This document shows, piece by piece, positions 11,431-21,508 of a stretch of DNA of 64,000 nt (its first letter is position 1; the number at the start of each line of letters is the position of its first letter). The notes beneath the pieces were generated by a model that saw only the letters and a program-made list of their open reading frames with translations, did not search any database and was not told the origin of the DNA. Position numbers and translations under genes: made by a program. This stretch comes from Ailurus styani (taxonomy: Eukaryota > Chordata > Mammalia > Carnivora > Ailuridae), in assembly GCA_002007465.1 (NCBI GenBank), contig LNAC01000745.1, positions 234,921-298,920 on the forward strand, in the 5' to 3' direction.

Positions 11431-11557
11431 GAATACTATGCAGCCATCAAAAACCAAAGTCTTGTCATTTGCAACGGATATGCATGGAACTAGAGGATAT
11501 TATGCTAAGTGAAATACATCAAACAAAGGCGATTATCATATGATCTCTCTGATATGA

Positions 11558-11839
11558 GGAATTTGAAAGGCAGGACAGGGGGTTGTGGGGGATAGGGAGG
11601 GAAAAAATGAAATATGGGACTGGGGAGGGAGACAAACCATAAGAGACTCTTAATTTCAGGAAACAAACTGAGAGTGGCTGGGGGGAGTGTAGGATAGGGT
11701 TGTGGGGAAGGATAGGGTGGCTGGGGTTATGGACATTGGGAAGGGAATGTGCTATGGTTAGTGGTGTGAATTGTGTAAAACTGATGATTTACAGATATGT
11801 ACCCCTGAAGCAAATAATAGGTTATATGTTAATTAAAAA
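11558..11839 (+). other. L1 3'UTR with G-rich tract
   Basis: The G-rich, purine-biased 3'UTR typical of mammalian L1. Four G-runs at 11578-11601 (GGGGG, GGGGG, GGG, GGG with loops of 4, 3 and 1 nt) fit a G-quadruplex on the plus strand. The end is A-rich rather than pure poly(A). Confidence 0.85.
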
Positions 11840-11853
11840 AATCAGGATTGTTT

Positions 11854-12104
11854 TCTTGTGAATTGTACATTCTCCGCCATATGCATTCTTTCAAATATTT
11901 AAAGGGATGCTACTAGCATGTCTCGGTTTGAAGGGCTAAAAAGGGAAAATGGGACACCTGTGAACAAGATTGAGGGTGCATTGGGAATGACTTTCTCCTT
12001 TCTCTCACAGTCTCAAAAAGTTCATCTCTTGGCTAGGCAGCTCTGTTAGCACCTCTCACCGATTGAGTCCCAGTTTTGATCAAATTCCATCATTAATATA
12101 GAGT
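11854..12104. other. Unique sequence, nothing recognised
   Basis: Short unique stretch between the L1 TSD and the hAT element. Confidence 0.5.
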
Positions 12105-12290
12105 AGCAATTTTCAAAGTGTGGTCACCAGATCTTCCATATCAGCATCAACTTGGAAGTTGCTAGAAATGTAAATTCCTGGGCCTCATCCCAGACCCACT
12201 GAATTCAGAACTCTGGATTTCAGAACCCCCTGATTTATGTTTTAGTGAGCCTTCTCGATGATTCACATGCATGCTGGAGTGTGTAAAGTT
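12105..12290 (-). mobile_element. MER5A-like hAT-Charlie DNA element
   Basis: The string of blocks 'ttttcaaagtgtggtcacca', 'cagcatcaacttggaagttg', 'agaaatgtaaattcctgggc', 'ccactgaattcagaactctg' and 'gattcacatgcatgctggag' matches the reverse complement of the ~189-bp non-autonomous MER5A element. Terminal bases are eroded. It has no coding capacity. Confidence 0.8.
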
Positions 12291-13921
12291 GTAATGGCCT
12301 TTGGATTTTTCATTAACTTCACTAATCGCAGGTGGCAAGAGTACCACTTTCTCTCCAATATCAGAGCGAACTTGCCCTCCCTGAGGTATTTTGCAAGTGT
12401 AGGGTCGTTAATTTAAACTGATTTGTCTCTTAATGTCATTTGTCACCATTAGCAAACTAAGTTGTGTGCCCCTCTGGGAAGGGGAAAAAATCAATCACCA
12501 CTGCTTGGTCTTAAGCTGAGTAAGCATTGTAATAAACTATAATCTAGACACACAATTGGTCCCAACCATGTGTCAAAATCTAGCTCAAAGACAAAAATGA
12601 GGAATTTTGAGTTTTGAGCTGCCATGAAATGTACTGAAAGTATCACTGAACAAAAGTCCAGAGACCTGGGTTCATTTTCACCTTATTTCTTTTGATTTTA
12701 GCACTTTCCTTTACTTAACATAATAAGCTGGGCAGTAAATTAATCAGAAAATAACAATTCTCTTTGAAAAATCAAGCATAGGCTCCTGGCTTCTAAATAC
12801 CTTTAACTTGTGATTTCTGTCAAAAGCACTTGAAATGAGTGCTTCAATGCTGGAACCATTACGTGGTGCTGGTGAACATCAGAGGCCATGGAGAGGAATG
12901 AAGCAGTGCTGCACAGACAAAGATCGATCCAGCTCTACTCTCTACACTTGACTAAAGTCGTGTGACCAAGAGCGAGTGTCAATTCCTGTGGGTCTTCACA
13001 CTTGTTATTTATGGACAGGGGCAAATAAACAGAAACCTGAGTTATGTGCTGGCATGTAGGAAAAACCAACGTGTGTATGCACATCAAGAGTTATTTATTG
13101 ACTATGTACCTAAACGTTCCAGTAGAAATCAGGTGCTCAAATAATGCATTAAGAGACAACCCTTCTATGCCCTTGGGTCTGTTTCCTTCTGCTGTGACTC
13201 CATTCTCCTGCAGGCTGCTTCTCCAAGTGGTCCAGCATTTCAAGGCTTCTGTCCTCAATTCAAACTGCACCAGAAAGATACTGCTTTCCTAGGAATTCCA
13301 ATTAAAAATCCCAGAATAGAATATCACTGGTTCTGTGCCACATGACTTCCTTTCAATCAATCCCCACGGCCAGTGGGAAGAAAGTTCTTTGACCAGGCTT
13401 GGGTGAAATGTCCAACCCTGAAGACAGAGTGATCAACCCCACTGACTGAGGGCCAGAATTTGGGTCAGAACTAGGGCTAGAACTTGGGTCTCGAAGAAAA
13501 GAAGGCCTCTAGGGCACGTTGTTTAAGAAGGCACTCTGTCACTGCTGATCCTGCTCTTGCATCACCCTGAGAGTGAGTGCACATAAAAAATTTTGCACGT
13601 TAGGTACCTCGCTGTCCCTACCCTAGTTCTGGTGGCCTTGCTACTGAAAGGTAGTTTCCTTAAAGAAAAATAAGTGTGCTACTATGTGTAGAAGGGGGGA
13701 AAAATGATGCAGAGATCAAATGTAACAAATGTCCATTCCAAGATTATTTACATGAGTGAAGGCAGGAGACTTGCTCAGATAATCATGTAAAGATCCTTCC
13801 ATGCTCTAAGACACATAGTTCCATAATCTGTACTCTGTCCCCACTATCTATCTAAATGCAAGAAAGAACCAAAGTCCAATTTCTCCAAACAAGAAAAAAA
13901 GAACAGGCAACACCTAAAGAT
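12291..13921. other. Unique sequence, nothing recognised
   Basis: No repeat or gene signal is recognised. The overlapping open frames at 12962-13292 (60 and 82 codons) have no domain, homology cue or splice context. Confidence 0.5.
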
Positions 13922-13939
13922 GAGAGTCACTTAACTTCT

Positions 13940-14140
13940 TTTTTTTTTTTTTAAAGATTTTATTTATTTATTTCACAGAGGGAGAGAGATCACAAGGAGG
14001 CAGAGGCAGGCAGAGAGAGAGAGGGGGAAGCAGGCTCCCCGCTGAGCAGGGAGCCCGATGCGGGCCTCAATCCCAGGACCCTGAGATCATGACCTGAGCT
14101 GAAAGCAGAGGCTTTAACCCACTGAGCCACCCAGGCGCCC
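13940..14140 (-). mobile_element. Can-SINE, young type, antisense
   Basis: Reads poly(T), 'aaagattttatttatttatt', GA-rich body, then 'ggctttaacccactgagcca' and 'cccaggcgccc'. Perfect 18-bp TSD: 13922-13939 and 14141-14158 ('gagagtcacttaacttct'), a sign of recent insertion. Confidence 0.98.
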
Positions 14141-14158
14141 GAGAGTCACTTAACTTCT

Positions 14159-14619
14159 AAGCTACTTATAAAACACGCTCTATCTCTGACCCTTTCTTTC
14201 TATTGTAAATAAGATAAAATTCACCAGTTGCCTTAACTGGAAGTCATGAATATAATAGAAATAGTTTAGCCTGGCCAGTGGATATACAAGGGTGATCCTT
14301 AGTCCAGTAAGGATATAAATACACTTAAACATAAGACAAAAATGTAAGTATGATAATTAACATGACCAATAAAAGGTAAGAATTATGCTGGGACAACAAG
14401 CATAAAGAGACTGTCCAGGACAAACCAAGACATATGTCACCATAACTTGCAAGACATTTCCATAAAGGGTTAGGAGAGCACAAACCAAAGGGCTAGAACT
14501 CAGTAAAGGCAGTTTAAATCAAGGTTTTGAACAAGTGGAGCACCTACAAAGACAGAGAAAGGAAGTGATAAGAACAAAAGCACAAAGGTGGAAAAAAATG
14601 AAAGAATAGGACTATTTAT
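14159..14619. other. Unique sequence, nothing recognised
   Basis: Unique AT-rich DNA up to the TSD of the next L1. Confidence 0.5.
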
Positions 14620-14641
14620 GAAAATATGAGTAGGTGAGATT

Positions 14642-14957
14642 ATCTTTGTGTATGGTATAAGAGAATGGTCCTGTTTCAGTCTTCTCCATGTGGCTGTCTA
14701 ATTTTCCCAGCACCATTTATTGAAGAGACTGTCTTTTTTGTTCCATTGGATATTCTTTCCTGATTTGTCAAAGATTAGTTGACAACAGAGTTGAGGGCCC
14801 ATTTCTGGGTTCTTGATTCTGTTCCATTGATCTATGTCACAACTGATAAATTATTGAACACTACATCTGAAACTAATGACGTACTATATGTTGGCTAATT
14901 GAATTTAAACTTAGAAAAAAAAAAGAGAAAAAAGAAAGAAAAATACTCACTACACAG
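14642..14957. mobile_element. Twin-primed (5'-inverted) L1 3' end
   Basis: Two L1 pieces in opposite orientation. About 14660-14838 is antisense ORF2: 'cagcaccatttattgaagag' through 'ttctgttccattgatctatg' is the reverse complement of the region found sense at about 10170-10320 in the full-length L1. About 14839-14920 is sense 3'UTR ('ctgaaactaatgacgtacta', 'ttggctaattgaatttaaac') with an A-rich tail. A 22-bp TSD with one mismatch (14620-14641 and 15169-15190) encloses both pieces and the later SINE. This is the classic product of twin priming. About 17 bp of non-A sequence (14941-14957) separates tail and TSD. Confidence 0.88.
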
Positions 14958-14973
14958 GAAAAAAAATATATGA

Positions 14974-15168
14974 GGAGCACCTGGGTGGTTAAGCATCTGT
15001 CTTCAACTTAGGTCATGATCCCAGGGTCCTGGGATCAAGCCCTGCCTCGGGCTCCCTGTTCCGCAGGAAGCCTATGGAACACGTTCCCACTCCCCCCTGC
15101 TTGTGTTCCCTCTCTCGCTGTGTCTCTCTCTGTCAAATAAATAAATAAGATCTTAAAAAACAAAAAAA
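14974..15168 (+). mobile_element. Can-SINE, intermediate type, inside an L1 TSD
   Basis: Head 'gagcacctgggtgg' lacks the usual 'ctcagtgg' segment. The body has 'cccccctgcttgtgttccct' and the tail 'caaataaataaataagatct'. It lies in the downstream TSD of the twin-primed L1: the TSD start recurs before it (14958-14973) and after it (15169-15179). Confidence 0.93.
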
Positions 15169-15190
15169 GAAAATATAAGTAGGTGAGATT

Positions 15191-15436
15191 GGCAAAAATC
15201 TAAGGAGGATACAGAAAATGATAATGGGCATAAAAACAGATTGGCTCAGATCAAGGAGAATGAACATTAAATGCCAGAAGAATTTTCAGTTTACCTTAAA
15301 AGCAATGAAGACAACAAGAGGAGTGGCATGACTAGCTCTGTGGTGACAGACACCATTGTCTTAAGAAAGTTATTATAGGACAATCATCAGTTTTACCAGA
15401 GAAGTAAGATAAAACAGAAGTCATGATTACCAAAGA
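15191..15436. other. Unique sequence, nothing recognised
   Basis: Short unique spacer between two SINE loci. Confidence 0.5.
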
Positions 15437-15451
15437 AGTAGTTGCAAACTT

Positions 15452-15651
15452 TTAAACTATTTTTTTTTAAGATTTTATTTATTTCACAGAGGGAGAGAGA
15501 TCACAAGGAGGCAGAGAGGCAGGCAGAGAGAGAGGAGGAAGCAGGCTCCCTGCTGAGCAGAGAGCCCGATGCGGGCCTCGATCCCAGGACCCTGAGATCA
15601 TGACCTGAGCCGAAAGCAGAGGCTTTAACCCACTGAGCCACCCAGGCGCCC
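15452..15651 (-). mobile_element. Can-SINE, young type, antisense
   Basis: Antisense copy with 'aagattttatttatttcaca', 'ggctttaacccactgagcca' and 'cccaggcgcc'. Perfect 15-bp TSD 'agtagttgcaaactt' at 15437-15451 and 15652-15666. Confidence 0.98.
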
Positions 15652-15666
15652 AGTAGTTGCAAACTT

Positions 15667-17299
15667 ACTGTCCTGGGTCTACAAACTTACTTTGAGTAGC
15701 TGATGTGATGGATTAAAAAATTAATAAATTAAGACTAAATTTGAATGTTATTAGACATGACATTTTAGCTCCACCCCAGACTCCACCATTCCCAACTGCC
15801 TCACTGTGAATGGGTAAACACATTTTCCTCATGAGCTTTGAAGGCATTCATGTTTGAGAGAACACCTCAAAATGGATATTTCCTGTTTTATCCTCTGGTA
15901 ATTTTCAAGTTTTTCCTGGGAATGAAATATATTTTCTTTTCATTTGGCACAGATTTTAAAAAATTCACACTGCCTTCTTCAAAAGAAAGCTTACTAAGTA
16001 TGAGATTATGCCAATCGAGAAATACACATCTGTAAAATTTATTTCTACTGATATATCTACTGTGCTCCCCTATCCCAGAGTACGATATAGAGGAAAACAG
16101 TTCAATGGAAGAGAAAGAAAAAGTGTGCGGAAGAAATGGGGAAGAGGGAAAAAAAAGAGATGGACAAATAAAGGAAGGAAGAAATCCAGAATTAAGTTAA
16201 GTTTATATCCAGAAGAATCTAAATTGGCTGGGTTGTATTTGCCAAGATAGAATCTCGACAAGCATGGAGCTCAGAGAGCCCCAAATACACAATATCTATA
16301 TCACAAGATCCCTATAAAACATATAAAAATAGATGCAATTTGGGGCATAAATAAAGAGCGAAGTGGGGGTGGAAAGAAATCATGTCTTCCAGATTGAGGA
16401 ATAGGGTGAAAATAAGTCATTTATCTCCGATTTTCAATCTAGGGAAAAAAAAAATGTCAGCCCCACAGTGTGGTAGATGGATGCAGACAGTAATTGGTCA
16501 AGGAAACAAACATATGTCACCAAAAAGACCCTGTGAGCTTGAGAAGCATATCCCTGCATGCCAAGATGAATAGGAGTGCAGCTCTGTGCACTGACTATGG
16601 ATAGCAAGAGTTTCCAAAAGCATCCCTGCTAGCTTGAGAGATCTTCAGAGATCCCTCAGTAGCAGCTGGAATCCTGCCCTCACTGGTGGTGGTCCCACAG
16701 GCATAAGCAGATGGCTGACCGAATGCACCGAGGCCTCCGGACCCCAGGCATTTGGGGTCAGGAAGGGGCAGTTCCTCTGGCTCAGGCACGCACTGATGCT
16801 TCAGTAGAAATGACCATAAAGGAAGCCTTCTACTGCCTTGAAATAGCTATTGAGTTCTTGACTCCGCTCAACATTTATTTTTCTTTCCCCGGCCATCTGA
16901 CAATTGTTTGGTTTGGGATGCTGGCTGCCTGCCATTTTCCCTGTCAAAGCACCGCTAAGAGAAAGCTCCCCACTATAAATCTTCTTGGGTGGGCCCCAGG
17001 ACTGCTGCCTACCCAGACTGAGACATCTCACAAAGGAAGGCCATTCTTAAGTCCTGCAAGGACGCTCAATGGATGTGGGGCCTGGAAGGAAAGAGCCAGG
17101 GTGAGAAAGGAAACTTACAGCTGGGTTATTGAATGTTAAGGAGCAAAGAACCTTTAGAAATCTAATCTCTATGCAACTGGATAAAGTGATTTGCCCGCTG
17201 CTGCATAATCAACCATCCACAGGCCTAACAGTAAAACTAAAGGCCCTTGTTTCTAAATGCAACGGAGCAGTGTGCTTCGGGAAGGGCACAATTCTGGGC
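15667..17299. other. Unique sequence; purine-rich patch near 16.1 kb
   Basis: No repeat is recognised. About 16106-16195 is strongly purine-rich. The longest open frame (16711-17139, 142 codons) shows no domain, is not flanked by clear splice sites and has no paralogue cue, so I do not call it a gene. Confidence 0.5.
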
Positions 17300-17410
17300 A
17301 TCGTGAGGGGCCACTCGAAGCCGTGTGAGTTTGGCCAAGTCACGAACCCCCCAGTGTTTCAGTTTCCACGTCTTAAAAACAGGAGTCTTCAGCTATGATT
17401 TCCAAGGCTG
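17300..17410 (+). mobile_element. MIR fragment
   Basis: 'gtgtgagtttggccaagtca', 'cagtttccacgtcttaaaaa' and 'caggagtc' follow the MIR core order (gtgtgaccttgggcaagtca ... cagtttcctcatctgtaaaa). Confidence 0.6.
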
Positions 17411-17964
17411 CTTGTAGTCCCCCAATTCTAGTACATCTTACTGGGTATACTGTGTCCCTCAACTTTTCTCCAGGCCCCACCACACATCGACACACACACT
17501 TTCATCTGGGTATTTTCAAATAGAGTCCCCTGCTTGCTTTTTCATCGGACTGTGAGCTGTATCAGAGGCATGTGACATTTGCTCAGCGGATCATGGGGAA
17601 CCATGAACTTTGTACACTTTTAAAGGGAGGTCAACAGGGACCCACTTCACGAGGATACAGCCTTCTGTGAGCCTCATCAGTTTATTCTAAAGCTAAAGGG
17701 CTTGAATGATCTCCAGCCTCTTGCGGGTTGAATTGTTGTAGAGTTTGCCCACCGGCATTAAACTCCTCTATTATATTTCTGAGTAGGTAAACTCAGTGCC
17801 CTCCCTTATTGAAAAGATGAGAATGGGATGTTTGCCCTAAATCCTAAGTTTACATTTGCTCCGTTTTGCTTCCTTTTCCCTACCATCTCTTCCGTATCCA
17901 CTTGCCTCTGAAAATACTAGCAGTAGTTGTAATAGTAATGGGATAATAGTGATACTATTGGTAA
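17411..17964. other. Unique sequence, nothing recognised
   Basis: Unique spacer between two MIR fragments. Confidence 0.45.
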
Positions 17965-18080
17965 TTAATAGCTGATTCACTTAGTGGTTAAAATGATAAA
18001 ATAAATTCACATGTGTAAAGTGCTGAGAAAGGTGCCTGATCTTTAGTAAGCACTCAATCAATCTTAACTGTTCTATGAAT
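17965..18080 (+). mobile_element. MIR 3' part
   Basis: 'tgtgtaaagtgctgagaaag', 'gtgcctgatctttagtaagc' and 'actcaatcaatct' match the MIR 3' end (taaagcgcttagaacagtgcctggcacatagtaagcgctcaataaat). Confidence 0.75.
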
Positions 18081-18789
18081 TGTGCCACAAGCCTAGAGGG
18101 ACACCTATATTCTAAAAAGGAAGAAAATGGTATGTGTTTTTAAAGAGAAATGGGCTACATGATCACAGCATGTCTTCTTGGCATTTAGGAAAGCTGACGG
18201 GGTTATGACCCTAAATCACGGGCTTCTATAGGAAAATGTGAATTACTTCTTTCTGTCAAGAAGGTGGCAAAAGGGCACCAACCAGATCACTGAAAGAGTC
18301 AAGTTTGCAGACAGATTAAATGAGCCAGAAAGAGAGGACTAAGACAGCCCAAGGAATGTACTCTTTCTCAGAAAGAGAAAATGGGGCCATGTCCTAGATT
18401 TAGTCAGAGAGTTAACTCACAATGAATGAAAGCTAGAGGTCAAGATGCCAATAGTTATCTTCTAAGACTCAGTAGCTAAGCTGGAATATTAGCTGAGCTG
18501 TCCCATACAGATATGCAGGTTGAGCACTGCACAACTCCATAGGTCATCATCAACCATTCACACAATAGTCATCATGGATTTATTTGTTTATTTATAATGA
18601 CAATTTTCTAGTAGATGGCAATGAAGTGTCATAAGGAAAGGACACCTTTCTCCTTAAGACATAGTATGTGCTAGCAGCAGCCCTTAAAATTAGATAGGTA
18701 ATAGGCAAAGATTTTAATCCTCAGTTACCATTAGTACTCTTGCCTTAGTCAATGGCCAATAACTGCTGAAAGAAATATTCATCCTCACC
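18081..18789. other. Unique sequence, nothing recognised
   Basis: No convincing repeat or gene signal. Confidence 0.45.
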
Positions 18790-19336
18790 AAAAAGAAAAG
18801 AAATGCAAAGACAAGGTATGTCACAGGGTGAGCCAAAGCCTAATAAGGAGACGTAATTTTTATTTATCAACTGGTAAAGATATAAATGATTGTTAATACT
18901 TCGATGTTAGTGAGAGTATCAGAAAACAGGAACTCTCATAAAGAGTAGCAGGAATAAAAATTAGCATAACCTTTTTGTAGGGCACTTCAGCAATGTATAT
19001 TATAATCAGAAAAGTGCACATCATTTGACCTATAACTCAGACTTGAGGATTTGCAAAAAAAATACTTGCACTGGTGTACCTACACACACACACATACACA
19101 CATACACAAAGCATATACAAGGATCTTCATCACAGCATTATTTTAATAGCAAGGAAAAAAATAAAGGAAACTCACACAAAGTTCATTTACCAAAGACTGG
19201 CAGAATTTTTCTTGGTATATCCATTCCATGAAACACATATGGTACCATAAAATGAAGAAGGAGGTTACTTGCCAGTGTGCTAAAATGGAAGGCCTTAAAG
19301 AAATACTAATGAGAAATTTTTAAAACATTGCCAGGA

Positions 19337-19536
19337 GGAGCACTTGGGTGGCTCAGTGGGTTAAGTCTCTGCCTTCGGCTCAGGTCATGATCCCAGGGTC
19401 CTGGATCGAGTCCCACATCAGGCTCTCTGCTCGGTGGAGAGCCTGCTTCCCCCTCTCTCTCTGCCTGCCTCTCTGCCTACTTATGATCTCTCTCTGTGTC
19501 AAATAAATAAATAAAATCTTAAAAAAAAAAAAAAAC
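19337..19536 (+). mobile_element. Can-SINE, young type, first of a tandem pair
   Basis: Starts 'ggagcacttgggtggctcag' and ends in a poly(A) of about 15. The TSD 'aacattgccagga' lies before it (19324-19336) and after the second SINE (19746-19758), not between the two. Confidence 0.96.
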
Positions 19537-19745
19537 GGGCGCCTGGGTGGCTCAGTGGGTTAAAGCCTCTGCTTTCAGCTCAGGTCATGATCTCAGCATC
19601 CTGGGATCGAGGCCCGCATTGGGCTCTCTGCTCAGCAGGGAGCCTGCTTCCTCCTCTCCCTGTCTCTCTGCCTGCCTCTCTGCCTACTTGTAATCTCTCT
19701 CTCTGTCAAATAAATAAATAAAATCTTTAAAAAAAAAAAAAAACC
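19537..19745 (+). mobile_element. Can-SINE, young type, second of a tandem pair
   Basis: Starts 'gggcgcctgggtggctcagt' directly after the first SINE's poly(A), in the same orientation. It has its own poly(A) and no private TSD visible beyond the A-run, so it probably inserted into the first copy's tail. Confidence 0.96.
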
Positions 19746-19775
19746 AACATTGCCAGGAAGTGTGTATGGTATGGT

Positions 19776-19952
19776 TTTTTTTTTTTATGGGGGAGGGGCC
19801 CAGGGAGAGGAAGAGAGAGAGAATCCTAAGCAGACTCAACACTCAGCACAGAGCGAGAGGCAGGACTCCATTTCACAACCCTGAGATCATGACCTGAGCT
19901 AAAATCAAGAGTCAGATGCTCAAGCGACTGAGACCTACCCCCGCTCAGGCAC
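19776..19952 (-). mobile_element. Can-SINE, old type, antisense, degenerate
   Basis: Poly(T), GA-rich body, 'accctgagatcatgacctga' and 'gctcaagcgactgag', with a mutated head end. A short 'ggtatggt' direct repeat (about 19768-19775 and 19958-19965) is the probable TSD. Confidence 0.85.
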
Positions 19953-20199
19953 GCTCTGGTATGGTAATTTTTAAAGAAAGGGAGATGGTTGAAAAAAAAA
20001 TGGGGGAAAGAGGAAGCAAGGGAGGGAGGGAAGGACAAAGCAAAGAAGGATACAGGGTTTCCTGTGCGTGGAAAAACTTCTGGAAGGAAGCACAATAAAC
20101 TGCTGAGTGGCTATCCCTGAGGAATATGGGTAGAGAGGACTTTTACTTTCATGCTTTATATTTTCTTATTTCAATCTTTAACAACACGAGTGTGGTCAC

Positions 20200-20545
20200 T
20201 TTCCTGACATGTTACCCGCGTGCTCGCCATTTCCTTTGCAGGAAACAGTATCCCACTCCAGATATTTGCACAGCTCCTGCTTCTCCTGCTTTGCTTCACT
20301 CGGGTCCCTGCTCAAATATCATTTGTCTTAGAAGATTGCCTGACCCCTAAATGAAATAATGCCTTTCATCAGGCTCTAGCCCTTCCTACGGCTTCATTTT
20401 TCTTTATGGCATTTATCAATGCCTGATGTGATGGTATCATGTTTGCTTGTTTATTATCTGTCTCCCTTTCCCACTGAAAGCTCTTTCTGTGAGGGCAGGG
20501 GCTTTGCCATGGGCCTCCCCCATGGGCCTCCCTCTCTTCTAGGGC
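20200..20545 (-). mobile_element. L2 LINE 3' region, antisense
   Basis: Shows the antisense L2 order: 'ccagatatttgcacagctcc', 'tgctcaaatatcatttgtct', 'agattgcctgacccctaaat', 'tttatggcatttatcaatgc' and 'tgtgagggcaggggctttgc'. It contains a perfect 13-bp tandem duplication, 'ccatgggcctccc', at 20507-20532. Confidence 0.8.
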
Positions 20546-20668
20546 CCCTATGCCTCTAAGTTACTTTAAGATACTTCAGCATATAGAGACCTGGTGTGTC
20601 ACAGGGCCAGCCAAGCCTAAGAGTTAATCAGGAATGCAGAAAGTGTAGCCAAGAAAGAACTCACTAAC

Positions 20669-20860
20669 GGGGCGCCTGAGTGGCTCAGTTGTTAAGCATC
20701 TGCCTTCAGCTCAGGTCATGATCCCAAGGTCCTGGGATTGAACCCCGCATCAGGCCCCCTGCTCAGCAGGAAGACTCCTTCTCCCTCTCCCACTCCCCCT
20801 GCTTGTGTTCCTGCTCTCACTGTCTCTTTCTCTGTCAAATAAATAAAAACTTAAAGAAAA
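20669..20860 (+). mobile_element. Can-SINE, intermediate type
   Basis: 'ggggcgcctgagtggctcag', 'ttgttaagcatctgccttca' and 'actccccctgcttgtgttcc', ending 'caaataaataaaaacttaaa'. No clear TSD. Confidence 0.95.
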
Positions 20861-21464
20861 ACACCAATGGAGCGGTCAGATACTACTGTAATGAGCAAAA
20901 GCCACTTTCCAAAAGGGACCACCACAAGCCCAAGCCCAGCCCCAGCTGTAATTTATCACCATCCCTAACCAGACTGAAGGTCAGGTATAGGTATTAATTG
21001 TGAAATCAGCATAGTGAACATGGGTAAAAAGTTCTCAAGGTATTCAAGATAGGTGGATCAGCTAAAAAATACATTCTAAACACTTCCTAACCTCTTGCAT
21101 AATCCTAGAGAATAACATCCAAGCTTCAGAACTGGTCACTCTGGTACCCAGGGAAAATTTCTATTGGTCTGACACCACCTAGAAAGTAGAATCCTGCCTC
21201 TGGAACGCTAAGTCAGCCTAGAGAGGGCCGTTCATGGCAAGGGAAGCTCACGCTCCAGGCTCACTGAAAAAGTTGTATAAAACCCTCTACAGTGCTGTGC
21301 AGAACCATATTGGAGCCAAATGCAAAAGAAAAACCCAGTAATACTGATCTCATCTTTATTTTAAACTTTTGCTTTTTTCATCAAGACTATGCTGCATTAA
21401 TTTTGATTTTGAAAAACAATATATTCAAATATTATTCATCTTGACTACTGAGTTTTGGGCACCC
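20861..21464. other. Unique sequence, nothing recognised
   Basis: No repeat I can name. About 21340-21560 has the feel of an old interspersed repeat, but I cannot assign it. Confidence 0.4.
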
Positions 21465-21508
21465 TTTTATTTTATTATTTATTTATTTATTTATTTATAT
21501 ATTTTTCT
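21465..21508. repeat. (TTTA)n microsatellite
   Basis: About 44 bp of TTTA/TTTTA units. Confidence 0.9.

Larger units (their letters stand above)
7254..11557 (+). pseudogene. L1 ORF2 remnant (endonuclease and reverse transcriptase), split by two SINEs
   Basis: ORF2 encodes the AP-type endonuclease and reverse transcriptase that copy L1 RNA into the genome. The expected ATG is absent: GTG stands at 7269. Endonuclease landmarks remain in pieces: 'WQETHFRPKD' (7390-7420, catalytic Glu kept), 'VGDFSTPF' (7691-7714, where the usual catalytic Asn after GDF is Ser), 'DHILGHK' and 'FSDHS'. A TGA interrupts at 7729. Reverse-transcriptase pieces are 'NYRPISLMN' (from 9058), '[12 protein letters not shown]' (9259-9294) and '[20 protein letters not shown]' (9451-9510). 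The FADD box reads I-P-D-D at 9581-9592, so both catalytic Asp remain but Ala is Pro. The C-terminal part survives as one frame at 11035-11493, including '[20 protein letters not shown]'. SINEs sit at 8207 and 10815, and a TA microsatellite lies at 11380. The natural stop is at 11555-11557. Confidence 0.93.
4584..11839 (+). mobile_element. Full-length, inactivated carnivore L1 retrotransposon
   Basis: This element carries every L1 part in order: 5'UTR (4584-6273), ORF1 remnant (6274-7191), ORF2 remnant (about 7254-11557), G-rich 3'UTR and A-rich tail. It is flanked by a 14-bp TSD with one mismatch ('aatcaagattgttt' at 4570-4583, 'aatcaggattgttt' at 11840-11853). Without its two SINEs it is about 6.8 kb, the length expected of an intact carnivore L1. 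ORF1 has an early stop and frameshifts. ORF2 has no start codon and carries stops, frameshifts and changed catalytic-motif residues, so it cannot move by itself. The 3' end ('cccctgaagcaaataatagg', 'ttatatgttaatt') belongs to a different L1 lineage from the copies at 3254 and 14642. The young SINEs inside ORF2 show that the L1 insertion came first. Confidence 0.95.
18790..20190 (+). mobile_element. Old L1 (L1M-type) ORF2 3' end and 3'UTR, interrupted by three SINEs
   Basis: About 18850-19330 follows the ORF2 C-terminal/3' region of old L1s ('ggaactctcataaagagtag', 'gcacttcagcaatgtatatt', 'ttcatcacagcattatttta'). The sequence resumes after the SINEs ('ggctatccctgaggaatatg', 'ttttactttcatgctttata'). 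A short (CA)n lies at 19083-19108. No frame remains open. Confidence 0.65.

Noticed and set aside
16711..17139. 142-codon open frame
   Set aside because: No domain, no clear splice sites, no codon-use support by eye. A search against proteins and RNA-seq would decide.
19337..19745. Regular repeats that could suggest a CRISPR-like array
   Set aside because: They are two SINEs of about 200 bp in a mammalian genome, with no short repeat-spacer pattern.
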